Source: Mortierella alpina (Eukaryota; Mortierellomycota; Mortierellomycetes; Mortierellales; Mortierellaceae). Taken from it: DNA of 64,000 nt. Positions 35,570-47,734 of the stretch are shown one piece after another. Made by a program: the position numbers and the translations under genes. Position 1 is the stretch's first letter, and every line of letters starts with the position of its first letter. The notes under the pieces were generated by a model that searched no databases, had not been told where the DNA came from, and was given only the letters and a program-made list of their open reading frames with translations. The stretch is from assembly GCA_029449245.1 (NCBI GenBank), contig JANATF010000006.1, positions 2,046,001-2,110,000 of the forward strand, read 5' to 3'.

Positions 35570-36309
35570 ATGGTAAGTCGCCTGCAAAAGACTCATCTTC
35601 TATGCCCCTCTCGACTCACGGAAAGCGACGTGGTGCACACCAGGAGGACATAACCGGCAGTGACACAAGTGTGACAAAAAAATATAACACGCACGCGTTG
35701 AGAGGTGGTGGGACGACGCGAACTTGTTCTCTAGCCACCAACACGGCACAGTCAATTACGGATGCTCTTGGCTACAAGTGCCTAAGAATGCTTGTTTTGG
35801 TAGAGTAGAGTACTCTCTTACTCACTGTCGTGGTCTCTCATGTTTATTGCGTTTAGCCCTCCGCAGAATTCGAAGCCGCTGCCGCCAAGGCCAAGACCCT
35901 CGAAAAGGCCACCAACGATCAGCTCTTGAAGCTCTACGGTCTCTACAAGCAGGCCACCATTGGTGACTGCAACACCAGTAAGTATTGAAAAATAACGATC
36001 GATGTCTGAGGCACTCGCAAGATGTTGTGCTGGAAACTAATTATCTTTACTTTCTCTTTTCCTTCGTGTTAGCCCGCCCTGTATGTACCCTCAACTTGAG
36101 CGCTGTGGGACGAGCGAACGCTCTATCTACAATTGAAAGTGTCAAGCATACTGATAATCTTTTTCTCTTTTCGTGTGACCTGAATGTAGGACGGCTGGAC
36201 GGACTTTGCTGCCAAGGCCAAGTGGGATACCTGGAATGAGAAGAAGGGCATGGCCCAGGCGGAGGCCGAGAAGCTGTACATTGACTACGTCAACACGCTC
36301 TTTGCGTAA
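35570..36309 (+). CDS. ACB1: Acyl-CoA-binding protein with two micro-exons
   Basis: Binds medium/long-chain acyl-CoA in the cytosol and buffers the pool. Four coding exons: 35570-35572 (ATG only), 35857-35977, 36073-36080 (8 nt) and 36190-36309; 252 nt, 83 residues, close to the typical 86-87. Core motifs: LLKLYGLYKQATIGDCNT holds the Tyr and Lys that contact CoA and acyl groups; KAKWDTWNEKKGMAQAEAEK holds the second Lys/Trp set. The 8-nt exon CCCGCCCT joins as A|CC CGC CCT to give Thr-Arg-Pro at the conserved N-x-x-R-P position. It is bounded by GTTAG and GTATGT. Without it the frame is lost. The usual Gly after RP is Asp here (RPDGW). AATAAA at 36355-36360. Confidence 0.93.
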
Positions 36310-36354
36310 ACAATGTTCACTGAATATCATCCATAGCGCAAGACTACCCTCGCT

Positions 36355-36360
36355 AATAAA
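36355..36360 (+). terminator. Poly(A) signal of ACBP
   Basis: AATAAA 46 bp past the stop codon. The converging channel gene stops at 36445, so the two 3' ends probably overlap. Confidence 0.6.
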
Positions 36361-36444
36361 TTATCGCAAAAATCACTCTAATGCACGGAGATAGGTGCAT
36401 GTAGTCGCTGAAGTTTACTCTTCTGATTTGCGCTATGAGCGACC

Positions 36445-39400
36445 TCACGGTACTGATTTCATCAACGTGGACATGTGCTCCTGCAGCATCCGGATCTGCG
36501 CCTCAAATTGCAGTTGCTGCTCTTGTCGCTGCTCTGTCAATTGCTCTTGCAACTCTCTCTTGAACTCCTCTTGCAACTGACTTTTCAGTTCTTGGAGGTT
36601 CTGTCTCGAGTCCGTTGCTGTAGTGGGGACGGTCATCGACGATTGAGTCGTGGGAATCTCGGGACGCACGAGAGACGTATTTTTGATTTGGACGGAGGAT
36701 TCGCTGCCAGCACCTACCCATCGCTTCGTATACTCTGTGATCTCTTGCGGAGTCGCGGAATAATAGATCTCATCTGGGAACGAGCTGTATGTCTGTCGAA
36801 AACCTAGGTTAGACATGAAAGTAACGAGTGTTATCTATCCATTTTCACATTTGAATTCCCTCCTCTCCTTACCATGGATGTTTGAATGGGCTTACCTGGA
36901 ACCTTGTACGAGAGATTTTCGGCACTCTCGATATAGCGAAGTCGATTCTCTAGCCATACCAGTCGCCATGTTCTGTCACCGTCGTTGAAGGCCAAGTTCA
37001 CCAGACCTATACATCAATCGATATAAAATGTGAGGTGAGAAAAGAGAAACACGAGTTCATTGGCCATTACCAGATGAAATAACAACTGGCTGGATAACTG
37101 TACCGATCAAGACGTTGAGCATGAGGATAACGGTGAAGAAAAAGTAGATGATCATCATTGTGTGGAATGCCCAGTTGTCAGAGTCCAGTTCGCTGTTGAT
37201 CGAATCATACCGACCTCCCTAGAAAATGTCACAACGATCGATTATTGTCAATTACTTGCTCAGGAGCAGACCGTAACTGAATGAAGGGAACCATTCGTAA
37301 AGTTGCCGTACCATAAAGAAGTAAGTTGAAGAAATCGCTTTGTAGAAGTGCAGTGAGAACCCGCCTTCAATAGGTTCGGGGCATACGTCGCCCAAGCAAG
37401 CATAGAGCAAGTGCAGGATGGCTATCGTAAAGGCAAGAATGCCTCCTGCGAAAATCAAGAAAAATGCACGGATTTCGCTGAAGATGCGAATAATAATGGT
37501 GACATAGTGGCAAACGCTCTTATTAATCCGGAGTTCAAAGAGCTATCCAGCGCATGTAATAGACAAGGTGGTGGTGTAAGCAGCAGCCCAAGTGATCAGT
37601 GGGCAGCAAAAAAACCTTGCAGCGTTTATAAACTCGCGAGAACATGTCACTTACGATGTGCAAGAACACAAAGAGAATCGAGAAGCTGAGGACTCCTGAT
37701 CTGCTCGCCGTGCTGTCTTGGCTCGAAAGGGCAACCAGTTGATTGATGCTTCCTGCGAGAGGAAGCCCAAACGCAGCAAGATCGACGTAGTTGTAGACCG
37801 ATCTACATGCAAAATCAGGCACAGGTTGTCACTCAAGTCAGCGACGGGTAAGATCAGAACATCAATATTCTCAGGTTAGCGCATACGCAACGCGACTTAC
37901 GAAAGATAACGCCTCCAATCTCTTGCAAGCTGAGATGCCTCGAGCCAGAGAAACACACAGGCGAAGACTATGATGGCGATGAACATGCCAGGAAGGACAC
38001 CGCTGCTGATACCGTACACCTGCATCAACACGGTTGTGAGGACAAGGGTATAAAAGCAGCATTGGAATAGAAACCGCGCCAGCCAATATTTGAACCCAAT
38101 CGTGTTCCTATCGGGGTGATATCAAGACATCACGTCCATTAGCTGCATATCCGGTGCGTGGACTCTGCATGCGGAAAAGAATGTTAGGTAACCTTACCAT
38201 TTGTATTCAATAAGCGCAGCGAGAGCTGGATTGTCGAAGGCTTCGAGTTGCAAGTCATGACACTCGATGGCTGCTTTGCTACTTGACAGCTTGCACTTTA
38301 ACCTGATGAGTTGCACAAGAACATTGACCCACGACAACTTGACACCAAGCTGCACCCTTGAACCTTCCTCAGTATGATGCCCAGAGCGAAGGGAGAGCCG
38401 ATTAGAATGATCAGGTCCGCGGCGCCATAGGAGGTCGAACGAAGTGACATAAAGACCCCGAGTAAAGTTGTCGTTCTGCGCATTGCGCAACTTGTCCGGA
38501 ACATGCATAAGCTGAAGTACAGGATTTTTGCACTTGTAAAGCGGTGGCAGCTGAGCTTTCCAAAGTTTCCAGTGAAATCTTGCCGCCACAGGGTAGGCTA
38601 TTGCATGGTTGTCGACTACGAATGACCGGTCCTTAGCTGGGATGAAAGCGACCTGCTGTAGTGTTGACAAGGCTAGGTCCCAGTGCGACTGCTTCTGATC
38701 TGCGAGTTCGTCTAAGCACTGCAAAATCGGCCGTAGGAAAGACAGGTCCCGATCCTTTGTTGCTTGGCGGACACAATAATCAATGATAACTTTTGCAAGT
38801 TCCATTGATCGCGGCTCTGTCTTGGATTTTTGCAGCAAGATTCCTAGGGGATTCCATTGCCTGTCCATGTCCAGCCTAGGTATCCATCTTGCAAAGTCGG
38901 AGCTCACCAGTGTCTCTGTAAATTGTTTGCAGGACATACGGAGCTCGGGCGTCCATGCTTGGCAAATCTTGGACATCACGTTCGCTGAGGGATCGTCCGA
39001 GACTGGGTAGGTATTAATATACCGACTATAGTATCGAAGTATCGCTTGTTTGCACTCTTGGTGAGCTCGGTCGAAGATTTCCATCGCGATGAGAATACCC
39101 TCCAGAAAACACTTGATGCTGCTGCTGGAGAAGGCATGATCGATATCCGGGTATAGATCTGTGATGGCAGACGCTTCTCCCGCTACTCCTGAAGCATCTG
39201 AGAGCGTCCTGCAACTGTAAAGCTGTTGATGTGCGCAAGTGACCCAACGACTACCAGTAGGTAAACCGGCCGTAGACCATGCGACCAACAAAACAAAATC
39301 ACCTTGGAGGGTTGTTGGGAGACCCCATATCATCAGAAAGCCCGACGATTGTACAACCAATCTCGAGAAAGAGTCGAGAAAGACAGCAGCTCTGTATATA

Positions 39401-41244
39401 CGCCCGAAATCAATGTCGCCGTACACGTCAATGGACTCCGGAAGCGGTGGGATGATAAATGTCCTTGAACCATCAGACGCGTGCAGAATATGCACAACAA
39501 CTGATGGTGATTCGAAGTCCTGCAGCGACTCCTTCAAACGAACTATTCGTGCCGTGAATATCAACCCTGTCGGTGACGCAAACTCTGCTGGACTCGCGCT
39601 TAGAGGCGCCAGCGTTCCCAGACATGGCTCGTGGCGAGCAAGATGTTGCAGAGAGTACGGTTTCCTGATAAGATCCTTCACTGCGTACAGCTCAAGTGTC
39701 GCAAGTTCTGATTTTATCGAGTAGATAGAATCATATCCTTGCCGAGGAGAATACCGAACAAAAAATGCATCGGCGCCACTAGGGACCACGAACCGATCCT
39801 CGACCGACAGTGTGGCGACATTCAAGACAAGTCCCAGGTTTCCAGAGCCATAATCCCCATCCTGTGCTCTAGTACAGAGTAGAATTTGGCTGTCTTTCCG
39901 GATGAATTTCACATCGGTAACATCCTCATACCCTGGAGGTAACAAGCAAGAGCCCAGCAGTGTTCCAGTGGCCATACGATACGTCGTTATTTCCCCCTGC
40001 CGATAGAATGCCAGTGTGGAGCCGTCCTTTGATAAACCGGTGACATCGTCCTCGTGCATGGTCCACATGGTACAAGGACCCTTCTTTGCGAAGTAACTCA
40101 CAACGGCACCCTTTTCAAGATCCCAAACAGCCATGTCGTTGTTCGCGTTGTCGTACCACAGGAAGAATCGCCCTTGGAGTCGCTCAATCACACCCCAGGC
40201 GAAAAAAGTTTCTGCGTGTAGGCTCGCGGTCCGGGGGATCAGGGTAATTGTTCGAAGAAGTTTCCAGCGTCCATGAACGCTGTATATTTTAACTTCTTGT
40301 CCACTGCACGCAATGTAGAGCTCGTTCCTCACGTCCTGGTTTTCGGCTGCAGCGATGTGAAATTTGGCGCCTCCGCCAAAGTTATGAAGTCCCTTGCAAT
40401 GTTGGTAGTCAAAGAGAGAAGGTTGATAGGAGCGTTCTGCTGCGGATGACTTTCGGTAGATGCCGAAATAGTCCTGAAAGTCGTGTATCCAAGGACACTC
40501 TTTGTGCCACCTCCCTAGGTAAGCGAATGCAATTTGAGACGCATCCCAGCTGGTTGAAATCTGGAAAGGATATTCGGGGATCTCACCCTCTGAGTCCTCT
40601 ACTCTTGCCAATGGTATATATATCGTGAAGCAAGCCATTGATCGAGACGGCGCCGGAACAGGCGTTTCACTAGAATCCAGATATCTGAGGTCCCAAAACT
40701 CAACAAGGAATTGCTTCTTCGTGGTGCGAAGCGTTACAAGGTACTCGCCATTCCCCGAAAACGCGAGATATAAAAACCTTGTGTCTCTGTGCTCGATGTC
40801 GAGTGAAAGGAGCTGAGGTGTATGCACGCGCAGAAACGGATCTAACAATGCAAGGGTGTCATTCAGTACGATACACCTTGCACAATGCCTGAGTCTAGTA
40901 GGATTCAAGAGCGCATTGAAACATCGATATCTTACCATGGAGGCCGAGACTACTTGGCCTATGCGAGTTTAGTTCAATGAACTGAATCTCAATGGATCCC
41001 GGGTTGAGCTGAGAGAACAATGCCTCGTTGGACAACCGGACCTCCATCGTGAGCATCTGGTCGCCCTTGCATGCGGATGCGTCCAGCTCTCGGTGTAGCT
41101 GCCACTTTGACATGCCCGTGGTCGGTAAGACTAAACATGCCGTGCGACAGGACGGAGATGAAAAAAGAAGAAGAATACGACATGTGAATATGACCTGAGT
41201 ACAAGTACAGTCGAGCACAATAAGCAGGATTGGTGTCTTTTTGC

Positions 41245-41278
<34 letters not shown>

Positions 41279-42218
41279 TTCTTACTGAGCGACTGAAGCC
41301 GTTGTCTTGTAATTCTCTATTTCGCGAGCATTAGACGGGGCACACAATTGAACGTGATTGTCAGCCCACCATAGTCAACAATTCCAAGTGATCTAGCCAT
41401 GGAGACTTCCCTACCCACCTCAACTGAATAATGCGACTTTCCAAAGTCGGATGATAGGCTGAAGGTGATGGATTCGATACCATCGATCTGCAGATCCTTG
41501 GTCAACACGGCTAGGGTGATCGTGTGCGTTTTTTCTTTGCACATGTCTGTGTTCAACAACCACTGAATTCACAGTGGTGATGTTAGGAGCCGTTTTTTTT
41601 GTTAGAGTCAACGAAAAAGGATCTAGCAAGCATATCGCGGACTTACGCTTGTATATCTGATAGAGGCGTCTCTCTTGATAGGCGGCTGGTACCTGAAAGT
41701 GCAGTGAAATGAGAGTATCTGGTTGTTAGTGGATCCATTTTGAAGGATGTTGGCTTTCCGAAGGAAGCCAGGGCCATGATTCATTACTTTTCAGTGCACT
41801 GGAACGCAGACTGTGTCCAAGCGGGGGCATTGGTATTCTCAGCATGAACGGCGCCTGCTTGGCATTCCTTGAGGTACCACCTGTGTACTGTGGGGTGCAT
41901 AGGAGAAAAGTTGTAAGCCATTCTAGATCCCTTTTGTTTTTAATCTTATGCCCTTCGCCCCCAAAACGGAGGATTGACATTACCACAACCCGTTGTCTCC
42001 TCGGGATCATGCTCTTGGATATCGTTTCCAGTGGCTCTGGCGCTGGCGACGTGAACACACCGTTCCTGGCGACAAAGATCACATTTCTGATGTTCCTGTT
42101 GAGGACGGGGGTTAAAGACGCTGTCAGAACACAGCTGGACGATAGAGTCGTCTTCGTCAAAGGCGCCTATCGGCACATCAATTGCACAATCTGGCGTGCC
42201 GTTCCTGGCGTTAGCCAT
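36445..42218 (-). CDS. WD40-like/TRP-type cation channel fusion
   Basis: Large membrane protein, 12 exons, 1543 residues. Exons: 41984-42218, 41788-41887, 41647-41692, 41419-41562, 40936-41194, 38198-40841, 37901-38107, 37655-37802, 37312-37542, 37071-37218, 36896-37006 and 36445-36803; the sum is divisible by three. Residues about 1-1100 are soluble with beta-propeller-like strands (FLYLAFSGNGEYLVTLRT, FFLWYDNANNDMAVWDLEKG, VTGLSKDGSTLAFYRQGEIT). From about 1145 there are six hydrophobic helices in TRP order: FLFQCCFYTLVLTTVL; FIAIIVFACVFLWLEASQLA with RDWRRYLSS and YNYVDLAAFGLP; SILFVFLHI; LIFAGGILAFTIAILHLLYA; a pore loop KAISSTYFFMGGRYD; and a last helix FFFTVILMLNVLIG. The tail is a Gln/Glu-rich coiled coil (LKSQLQEEFKRELQEQ). 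The first five exons are the least certain. Confidence 0.8.
41246..41276. repeat. A31 homopolymer in channel-gene intron
   Basis: Thirty-one consecutive A on the + strand, T in the transcript, within the intron between the fourth and fifth exons of the channel gene. It is the longest homopolymer in the window and may be length-variable. Confidence 0.9.
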
Positions 42219-42756
42219 GCTGGAGTGTGTTGTGGAAGCGAAGCTGAAAGCTGTCCAGGTGTTAAAGAAGAAGCAGGAAGAAGCGAAAGGATAACGGTCT
42301 CCCAAGTGTTTGGTCAAGCAATGAGGAGAGGAATGCGAAAAAAACAACTGAATGCAGCGAGCGAAGAAAGAGAACCTCCCACACTCCTATCGCGGGACCA
42401 TGCCCAAGATAGCATGGCCAAGGAGACGATGTGTTACAGGTTTCAAATTGACATATGCATGCAATCGACCAGCAACAAGGTTTTCAGCATCTCGTTTCCT
42501 CCTCGTGCAACCTCAACACTGCTCACCACGAAGGAGAAAAAGAACGTTTGACATTGACACTCCTTCGTTCCGCCCCTCCTCAGTGACTGCAACGACGATC
42601 AAGGAGCACCTCTTCATGATAAACGGGGAGTATGTTGACCGAAGTCTTGGTTACCGTTTGCGTACCACAAATGGCCCATTTTATGGTCATTAGACAACGA
42701 GGCATTATGAAAATTCTTGGTTGCTCCGGACTGCTGCTTACCCTTTTTCTCGCTCT
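42219..42756. other. Channel-gene promoter and MAPK 3' region
   Basis: 538 bp between the channel gene start, read leftward, and the MAPK stop. Open frames on the + strand here are antisense and lack family features. No clear TATA box. Confidence 0.4.
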
Positions 42757-44685
<1,929 letters not shown>

Positions 44686-45242
44686 GGTGGTGATGGTTCC
44701 TCGGCGATGTGTCGAGCTGGGGATTGGCGGGCTGAGGAGAGAGCGGGAGACGGAGGGAGGAGGCAGTAAGGACGTGTGCCGGTGGGAAAGAGCGAAAGGG
44801 AAAAGAGAAAAGAGAAGGGAAACAAAAAGAGAGCGAGAGGGAGAGAGAGGGAAAGGCGAAAGGCGGATTGAGGGAAAACACAAGAGTTGTGAAAAAGAAA
44901 TAAAAAAAAAAAAAAAGGGAGTTGAAGGAAAACGTAGCGGGCGATTGGTACCCTTTGAAAAACAATCAAAATGTGTGGAAGTGTGCGTGCAGTTGTGGTT
45001 CAGAGCAGACAGCACGGCAGACAGGCAGACAGGCAGACAGGACAGAAGCGATGGGAAACACCTCGCCCCACTGGCAGCGAGGACGGGGTCGAAGGGACGC
45101 ATGGAACGAAAAGGACAAGGGACCGAGAGAGCACGGAGAAAAGAAGACGCGCAACGCCTTTCTTCATGCCATCTTATCGGGGAGACGCACACGCATAGGA
45201 CATCGCCTACGGGACCAGGTGCACTCTCGCCCCCTTGATCAC

Positions 45243-45420
45243 CAAGTAGCAAGAGTGGTACGAGAAGCACAAGAAGCACGAGAAGCAAGAGTAGCAAGAG
45301 TAGCAAGAGGAGCAAGAGGAGCAAGAGGAGCAAGAGTAGCAAGAAGTAGCAAGGATAGCAAGGATAGCAAGAGTTGCAAGAGTTGCAAGAGTATCAAGTG
45401 TGTCAAGAGCGCAAGGGAAG
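45243..45420. repeat. 9-bp minisatellite (AGCAAGAGx)
   Basis: About 18-20 degenerate tandem copies of a 9-bp unit, AGCAAGAGT / AGCAAGAGG / AGCAAGGAT / TGCAAGAGT, grouped by variant, in the MAPK-HUT1 intergenic region. Confidence 0.85.
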
Positions 45421-45904
45421 CAAACGAGTAGCCAGACCCAACATTGGGTCATGGCCTCGTGCGTGCATGGGTCCACACGAGGCTGCAGACGCACCAGGCC
45501 AATTGACGGCGAGTGTATCTGCGCTGCACACTAGTGCTGTACCAATGTGCTGTACCCATGTGCCGCACCAGTGTGTGTGTGTGTGTATGTGTGCCATACC
45601 AGGCGACAGTATCGCAGTTAACCCTCAACCATCGCACAGCCAGAAAGGCAGCCCCTGGACACAACCACTGGCTGGGTGTGGGGCGGAGAGCGGCACCGTC
45701 TTGCAGCCCAGATATGGATGCAGCAGAGCCAGGATGTAAAAATACGGCCCAGTCACGACGGGCCACCCACATTGTGCCAGCGCATCCATTGGCCAGACGG
45801 GTGGTCACTGCCTCGAGGCCATGTGTGTGCCCATATCCCGCTGATCTCTCTCTTTCTTCCTCTTTGTACACATTCGCCTCTCTCCATCCTCTCGACCTCT
45901 GTCT

Positions 45905-45960
45905 TCCTTGTCCTCGTTGTCCTCCTTGTCCTCCTTGTCCTCGCTGTCCTCGCTGTCCCT
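45905..45960. repeat. 9-bp minisatellite (TTGTCCTCC) in HUT1 leader
   Basis: About six copies of TTGTCCTCC or GCTGTCCTC variants, ending some 60 bp before the HUT1 ATG, probably in the 5' UTR. Confidence 0.8.
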
Positions 45961-46017
45961 CGCCTGTGCTGCTGTCTGTCCTCCGCCTGCACCTTCACAT
46001 CCACTCCTATTGTCAAG

Positions 46018-47161
46018 ATGCTCCGACTAGCAGGCTGTGTAGCTGGGTACATGCACAGTTTTGATGCAATGCCCATGGCTCAACCGCATCCCATCCGCAG
46101 GCCGCTAATCTCACACTCCCCTCTCTTGATCTAGAATCTACACCTGCTTCTTGACGTGGGGATACTACCAGGAAAAGGTCTCGACCACCCCTTACGGTCA
46201 GGATGCGCTCAAGTTCAAGTTCTTCATCGTCCTCAACCTCGTCCAAGCCCTGTTCGCCTCCGCCATCGCCTACCTCTACCTCATGGTCCAGCGCAAACCC
46301 CTCGCAAGACCCTCCAAACCTCTTCTGGCCAAATATCTCCAGCTCGCCTTCATCTCCGTCATCGCCTCACCGTTCTCCTATGCGGCCCTCAAGCACATTG
46401 ACTACCCCACCATGATCCTCACCAAATCCTGCAAGCTGATCCCCGTCATGTTCATGAACATCCTGCTCTATCGCCGCAAGTTCCCTACTTACAAATACAT
46501 CTGTGTAGCCCTCGTCACCCTCGGCGTCTCGGGATTCATGCTCCTCGCCCCAGTGGATGAGCACAAGGGCAAGAAGGGCGCCGTCAACAGCTCGCTCTAT
46601 GGACTGATGCTGGTCATCATCAACCTCACCCTCGACGGCGTCACCAACTCGACCCAGGATCAGATCTTCCATGCCTACAAGGTCTCGGGACAGCAGATGA
46701 TGTGCTTCATGAACCTCATCATGTCTGCATACATGACTCTGTGGCTCCTGAACCCCTTTAACCCAGAGCTATCCGCCGCGATAGCCTTTTGTCAGACCCA
46801 CCCTGCGATCATCAAGGATATTGCCATGTTCTCGATCTGTGGCGCATTGGGACAGTGCTTCATCTTCTATACCCTCGAGCAGTACGGATCGCTCTCGCTC
46901 GTCACCGTGACCGTCACCAGGAAGTTGTTCACCATCCTGTTGTCGGTGGTTGCTTATGGACATGAGCTCAACTATCAGCAATGGATCATGGTCGGCGTCG
47001 TCTTTTCGGGCATTGGACTCGAGGCATATGTCAAGCGTGCAGAAAAGTTGAGACAGATGGCCGATTCGAAAAAGAAGGACCAAGAGCCTGAATTGACCTC
47101 TCTGTCAGAAAAGAACTCGTCAGGACCAAGGCAGAGGACCACCATCGTGGCACCCAAGTAG
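46018..47161 (+). CDS. HUT1: UDP-galactose transporter homolog, HUT1/SLC35B1 family
   Basis: ER/Golgi nucleotide-sugar transporter; the SLC35B1 family is also linked to ER ATP import. Exons are 46018-46046 and 46135-47161; 351 residues. The 29-nt first exon gives MLRLAGCVAG, joining IYTCFLTWGYYQEKV, the family's characteristic first helix (RL..C..GIY..FLTWG..QE). Further signatures are DYPTMILTKSCKLIPVM, the DGVTNSTQDQIF loop and SLVTVTVTRKLFTILLSV near the C-terminus. About eight to ten hydrophobic helices. The polar C-terminus ends IVAPK, so no dilysine ER-retrieval signal is evident. AATAAA at 47191. Confidence 0.93.
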
Positions 47162-47190
47162 CATGAGATGGTGCGCACTATCCTTGGACC

Positions 47191-47196
47191 AATAAA
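47191..47196 (+). terminator. Poly(A) signal of HUT1
   Basis: AATAAA 30 bp past the TAG stop. Confidence 0.6.
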
Positions 47197-47734
47197 AACA
47201 GCTGGACTATTTTACTTGTCATCCCTTTTCAGCTTCAGCTTCAGTGTGAATTGTTTTATAAATCATGTATTTCTGTATTCAAATGGCTGTAGGGGGGAGT
47301 GGACGAATGGGGGAGGGGGGTGGAAGAATGGGTGGATCTTTTTATCAAAGAGAAAGAGGGTAGGGATCGAGGGAATGTTGGTACAAAACTGTTGAGGAAA
47401 AAAAATGAGAAGGAAGAGTTTGGGAGTGGAAAGATAAAAAAAACGTTGAGAAAATGTACAATTGCTTTGAAGAAGAATAACAAAGAGATGCTGAGGTGGG
47501 CGTATGGTCCTTGCAGTCGCATCGCAAAGAACATTCAGCAGAAAACGACAAAACCTGGATCCGCTTGTTTTTTGATTGCGTTAGGGGGGAGGTCTTTTCT
47601 TTCTCAGTCTTTCAGGCCGATTTGTTTGTCACCCCTGTCTGTTGAGCTGGCGGAACGGAACTCCTTGGACCATTTATATACACTCGCCCTGCCACGAAAC
47701 TCAATCGGCTGGAAGAGCTCGAGAACTTGCGTTG
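47197..47734. other. Convergent 3' region of HUT1 and the bHLH gene
   Basis: About 540 bp holding the two 3' UTRs. G/A-rich in the 47290-47450 part. No gene is seen. Confidence 0.45.

Larger units (their letters stand above)
44686..46017. promoter_or_regulatory. Divergent region between MAPK and HUT1, rich in tandem repeats
   Basis: 1.3 kb holding both promoters and leaders. It is GA-rich next to the MAPK (a CT leader in its transcript), then has (CAGACAGG) copies near 45020-45045, a 9-bp minisatellite at 45243-45420, a (GT)n at 45571-45593, and a second 9-bp minisatellite at 45905-45960. Long frames here are low-complexity translations of the repeats, not genes. Confidence 0.6.

Noticed and set aside
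45513-46134. 150-183-aa + strand frames upstream of HUT1
   Set aside because: Translations of GT and TCC repeats in the HUT1 leader.
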